A stretch of DNA of 5,399 nt from NCBI GenBank assembly GCA_030642635.1, contig DAOWNK010000220.1:1-5399 (forward strand), written 5' to 3'. The notes below the pieces were generated by a model that made no database searches, had not been told where the DNA came from, and saw only the letters and a list, made by a program, of their open reading frames with translations. The DNA comes from Pirellulales bacterium (GTDB lineage Bacteria; Planctomycetota; Planctomycetia; Pirellulales; Thermoguttaceae). Of the stretch, positions 4,516-5,399 are shown in pieces. Position numbers and translations under genes: made by a program. Position 1 is the first letter of the stretch, and each line of letters opens with the position of its first letter.

Positions 4516-5331
4516 ATGCACGAACTAGCTGCGCAAATCGAGCGGGCCGCCGACGTTATACGCGGGCACTGGTCCGGAAAGCCGCAAGTCGGCATGATTT
4601 TAGGGACCGGGCTGGGCGGCGTTGCACAACAGATCGACTCACAAGCCACGATCGACTATCAGGCCATCCCGCATTTCCCCCAATCGACTGCCGTTAGTCA
4701 CGCCGGGCAATTCGTCTGCGGCACTCTGCAGGGCATTCCGGTAGTTGCCATGGAGGGCCGCTTCCATGTCTACGAGGGTTACTCGTATCGCCAAATCACC
4801 TTCCCGGTTCGCGTGATGAAAGCGCTGGGCGCCGAGTTGCTCATCGTTAGCAACGCCTGCGGAGGGATCAATCCGCAGTACGGCTTGGGTGATATCATGG
4901 TCATCGAGGACCATATCAACCTGATGCACGGCAACCCGCTTATCGGTATCAATGACCAGCGGCTTGGCCCTCGCTTCCCGGATATGATCGCGCCGTACGA
5001 TCCGGCGTTGATCGATCGTGTGTTGGAGTTTGCCAGAGGCGAGAATTTCGTCGCCCACAAGTGCGTCTATGTGGCGGTGACCGGTCCGAATCTCGAACCC
5101 CGGGCATAGTATCGGTTCCTGCGCACCACCGGCGCCGACGTGGTGTGCATGTCGACCGTGCCGGAGGTGACCGTTGCGGTACACCCCGGCATGAAGGTGC
5201 TTGGGCTGTCGATCGTCACCGACATGTGCCTGCCCGACGCACTAAAACCGGCCGATAGCGACGCGATCATCGCCACCGCCGCCGCCGCCGAGCCGAAGCT
5301 GCGGAAGATCGTGCTGGGCATCCTCTCATAG
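4516..5331 (+). pseudogene. Purine nucleoside phosphorylase (trimeric type), interrupted by an in-frame TAG
   Basis: PNP splits purine nucleosides with phosphate into free base and (deoxy)ribose 1-phosphate in cytoplasmic purine salvage. Family marks in order: GTGLGG (30-35, phosphate loop), GRFHVYEGYS (81-90, with H84 and Y86), SNACGGINP (112-120), VTGPNLE (188-194, E194 matching the base-binding Glu201 of human PNP), then past the stop CMSTVPE (211-217) and VTDMCLPDAL (234-243). Codon 198 is TAG (5107-5109) where relatives have Glu in the run after PN-x-E-T-R-A. The frame then stays open and homologous to the normal C-terminus, ending in TAG at 5329-5331. Full reading would give 270 residues plus the stop position, a normal length. 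The truncated 197-residue product would lose the Met219/Ser220 and Asn243 equivalents and is unlikely to work. One base change (GAG to TAG) explains it. The ATG at 4516 has no clear ribosome site and lies 24 bases after the Asp-rich gene. The symbol is left empty because naming varies. Confidence 0.88.
5107..5109 (+). other. Premature TAG codon in the PNP gene
   Basis: The codons around it read CGG GCA TAG TAT CGG TTC, where relatives carry R-A-E-Y-R-F. The following UAUCGG does not match the known CARYYA readthrough context. The same frame continues for 73 residues of clear PNP sequence, so the stop interrupts the gene and is not its natural end. Confidence 0.85.
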
Positions 5332-5345
5332 CCGCTTACGGCTGT
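5328..5345 (+). terminator. Weak hairpin at the PNP 3' end
   Basis: Bases 5330-5334 (AGCCG) pair with 5339-5343 (CGGCT) around CTTA, and the stem can extend by a T-G wobble and an A-T pair to 5328/5345. It overlaps the PNP stop codon. No T-run follows, so it is a poor intrinsic terminator and may only mark the mRNA end. The remaining 54 bases of the window hold no supported gene. Confidence 0.25.
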
Positions 5346-5399
5346 ATTGGAATAGAGCCCCCCACATTGATTTCCCGATAATAATCGATCGATCTTCGC

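Noticed and set aside
4229..4528. Thr/Met/Ile-rich frame overlapping the Asp-rich gene
   Set aside because: It is the same tandem DNA repeat read one base off; the Asp frame has the ribosome site and a normal N-terminus.
5107..5109. UAG as a reassigned sense codon (whole-genome code change)
   Set aside because: TAG is the apparent terminal stop of the upstream partial gene (109-111), the CDF (1129-1131), the phosphoesterase (2214-2216) and the PNP itself (5329-5331).

Overview
The window looks like a stretch of bacterial chromosome with moderately high GC and fairly loose gene spacing. The mix of genes suggests a planctomycete, possibly related to the Pirellulales. The pointers are a family-2 glycosyltransferase fused to TPR-like helices, a small protein with an almost pure Asp/Phe/Leu tail, a trimeric-type purine nucleoside phosphorylase (PNP) with a TDMCLPDAL segment, and a palindromic REP-like intergenic element. 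This assignment is inferred from protein flavour; there is no rRNA or other marker to confirm it.

Layout, left to right. (1) 1-111: probable C-terminal end of an unidentified + strand gene. (2) 210-1131: a cation diffusion facilitator (CDF) metal exporter, recognisable along its whole length but split by a +1 frame change near 546-575. (3) 1133-1199: two hairpins, the second a likely bidirectional terminator between convergent genes. (4) 1211-1438, minus strand: a 75-residue lipoprotein of unknown function. (5) 1560-2216: a complete calcineurin-like metallophosphoesterase, divergent from the lipoprotein. (6) 2217-2551: a 335-base gap holding weak hairpins and a pair of inverted palindromes (2426-2501). 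(7) 2552-4138: the glycosyltransferase/TPR protein. (8) 4216-4491: the Asp-rich repeat protein. (9) 4516-5331: the PNP gene, complete except for an in-frame TAG at codon 198. (10) 5332-5399: no supported gene.

The genes do not form one obvious pathway. The Asp-rich gene and PNP are 24 bases apart and probably co-transcribed; the others appear to be separate units. Two of the six well-supported genes carry a single disabling lesion (frameshift in CDF, nonsense codon in PNP), yet both stay readable on each side. That fits either recent decay or sequence/assembly errors. Four other reading frames here end in TAG, which argues against UAG being a sense codon. I see no convincing defence, mobile or CRISPR system. 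The most unusual items are the two-period Asp-rich repeat protein, the interrupted PNP and the REP-like inverted pair.
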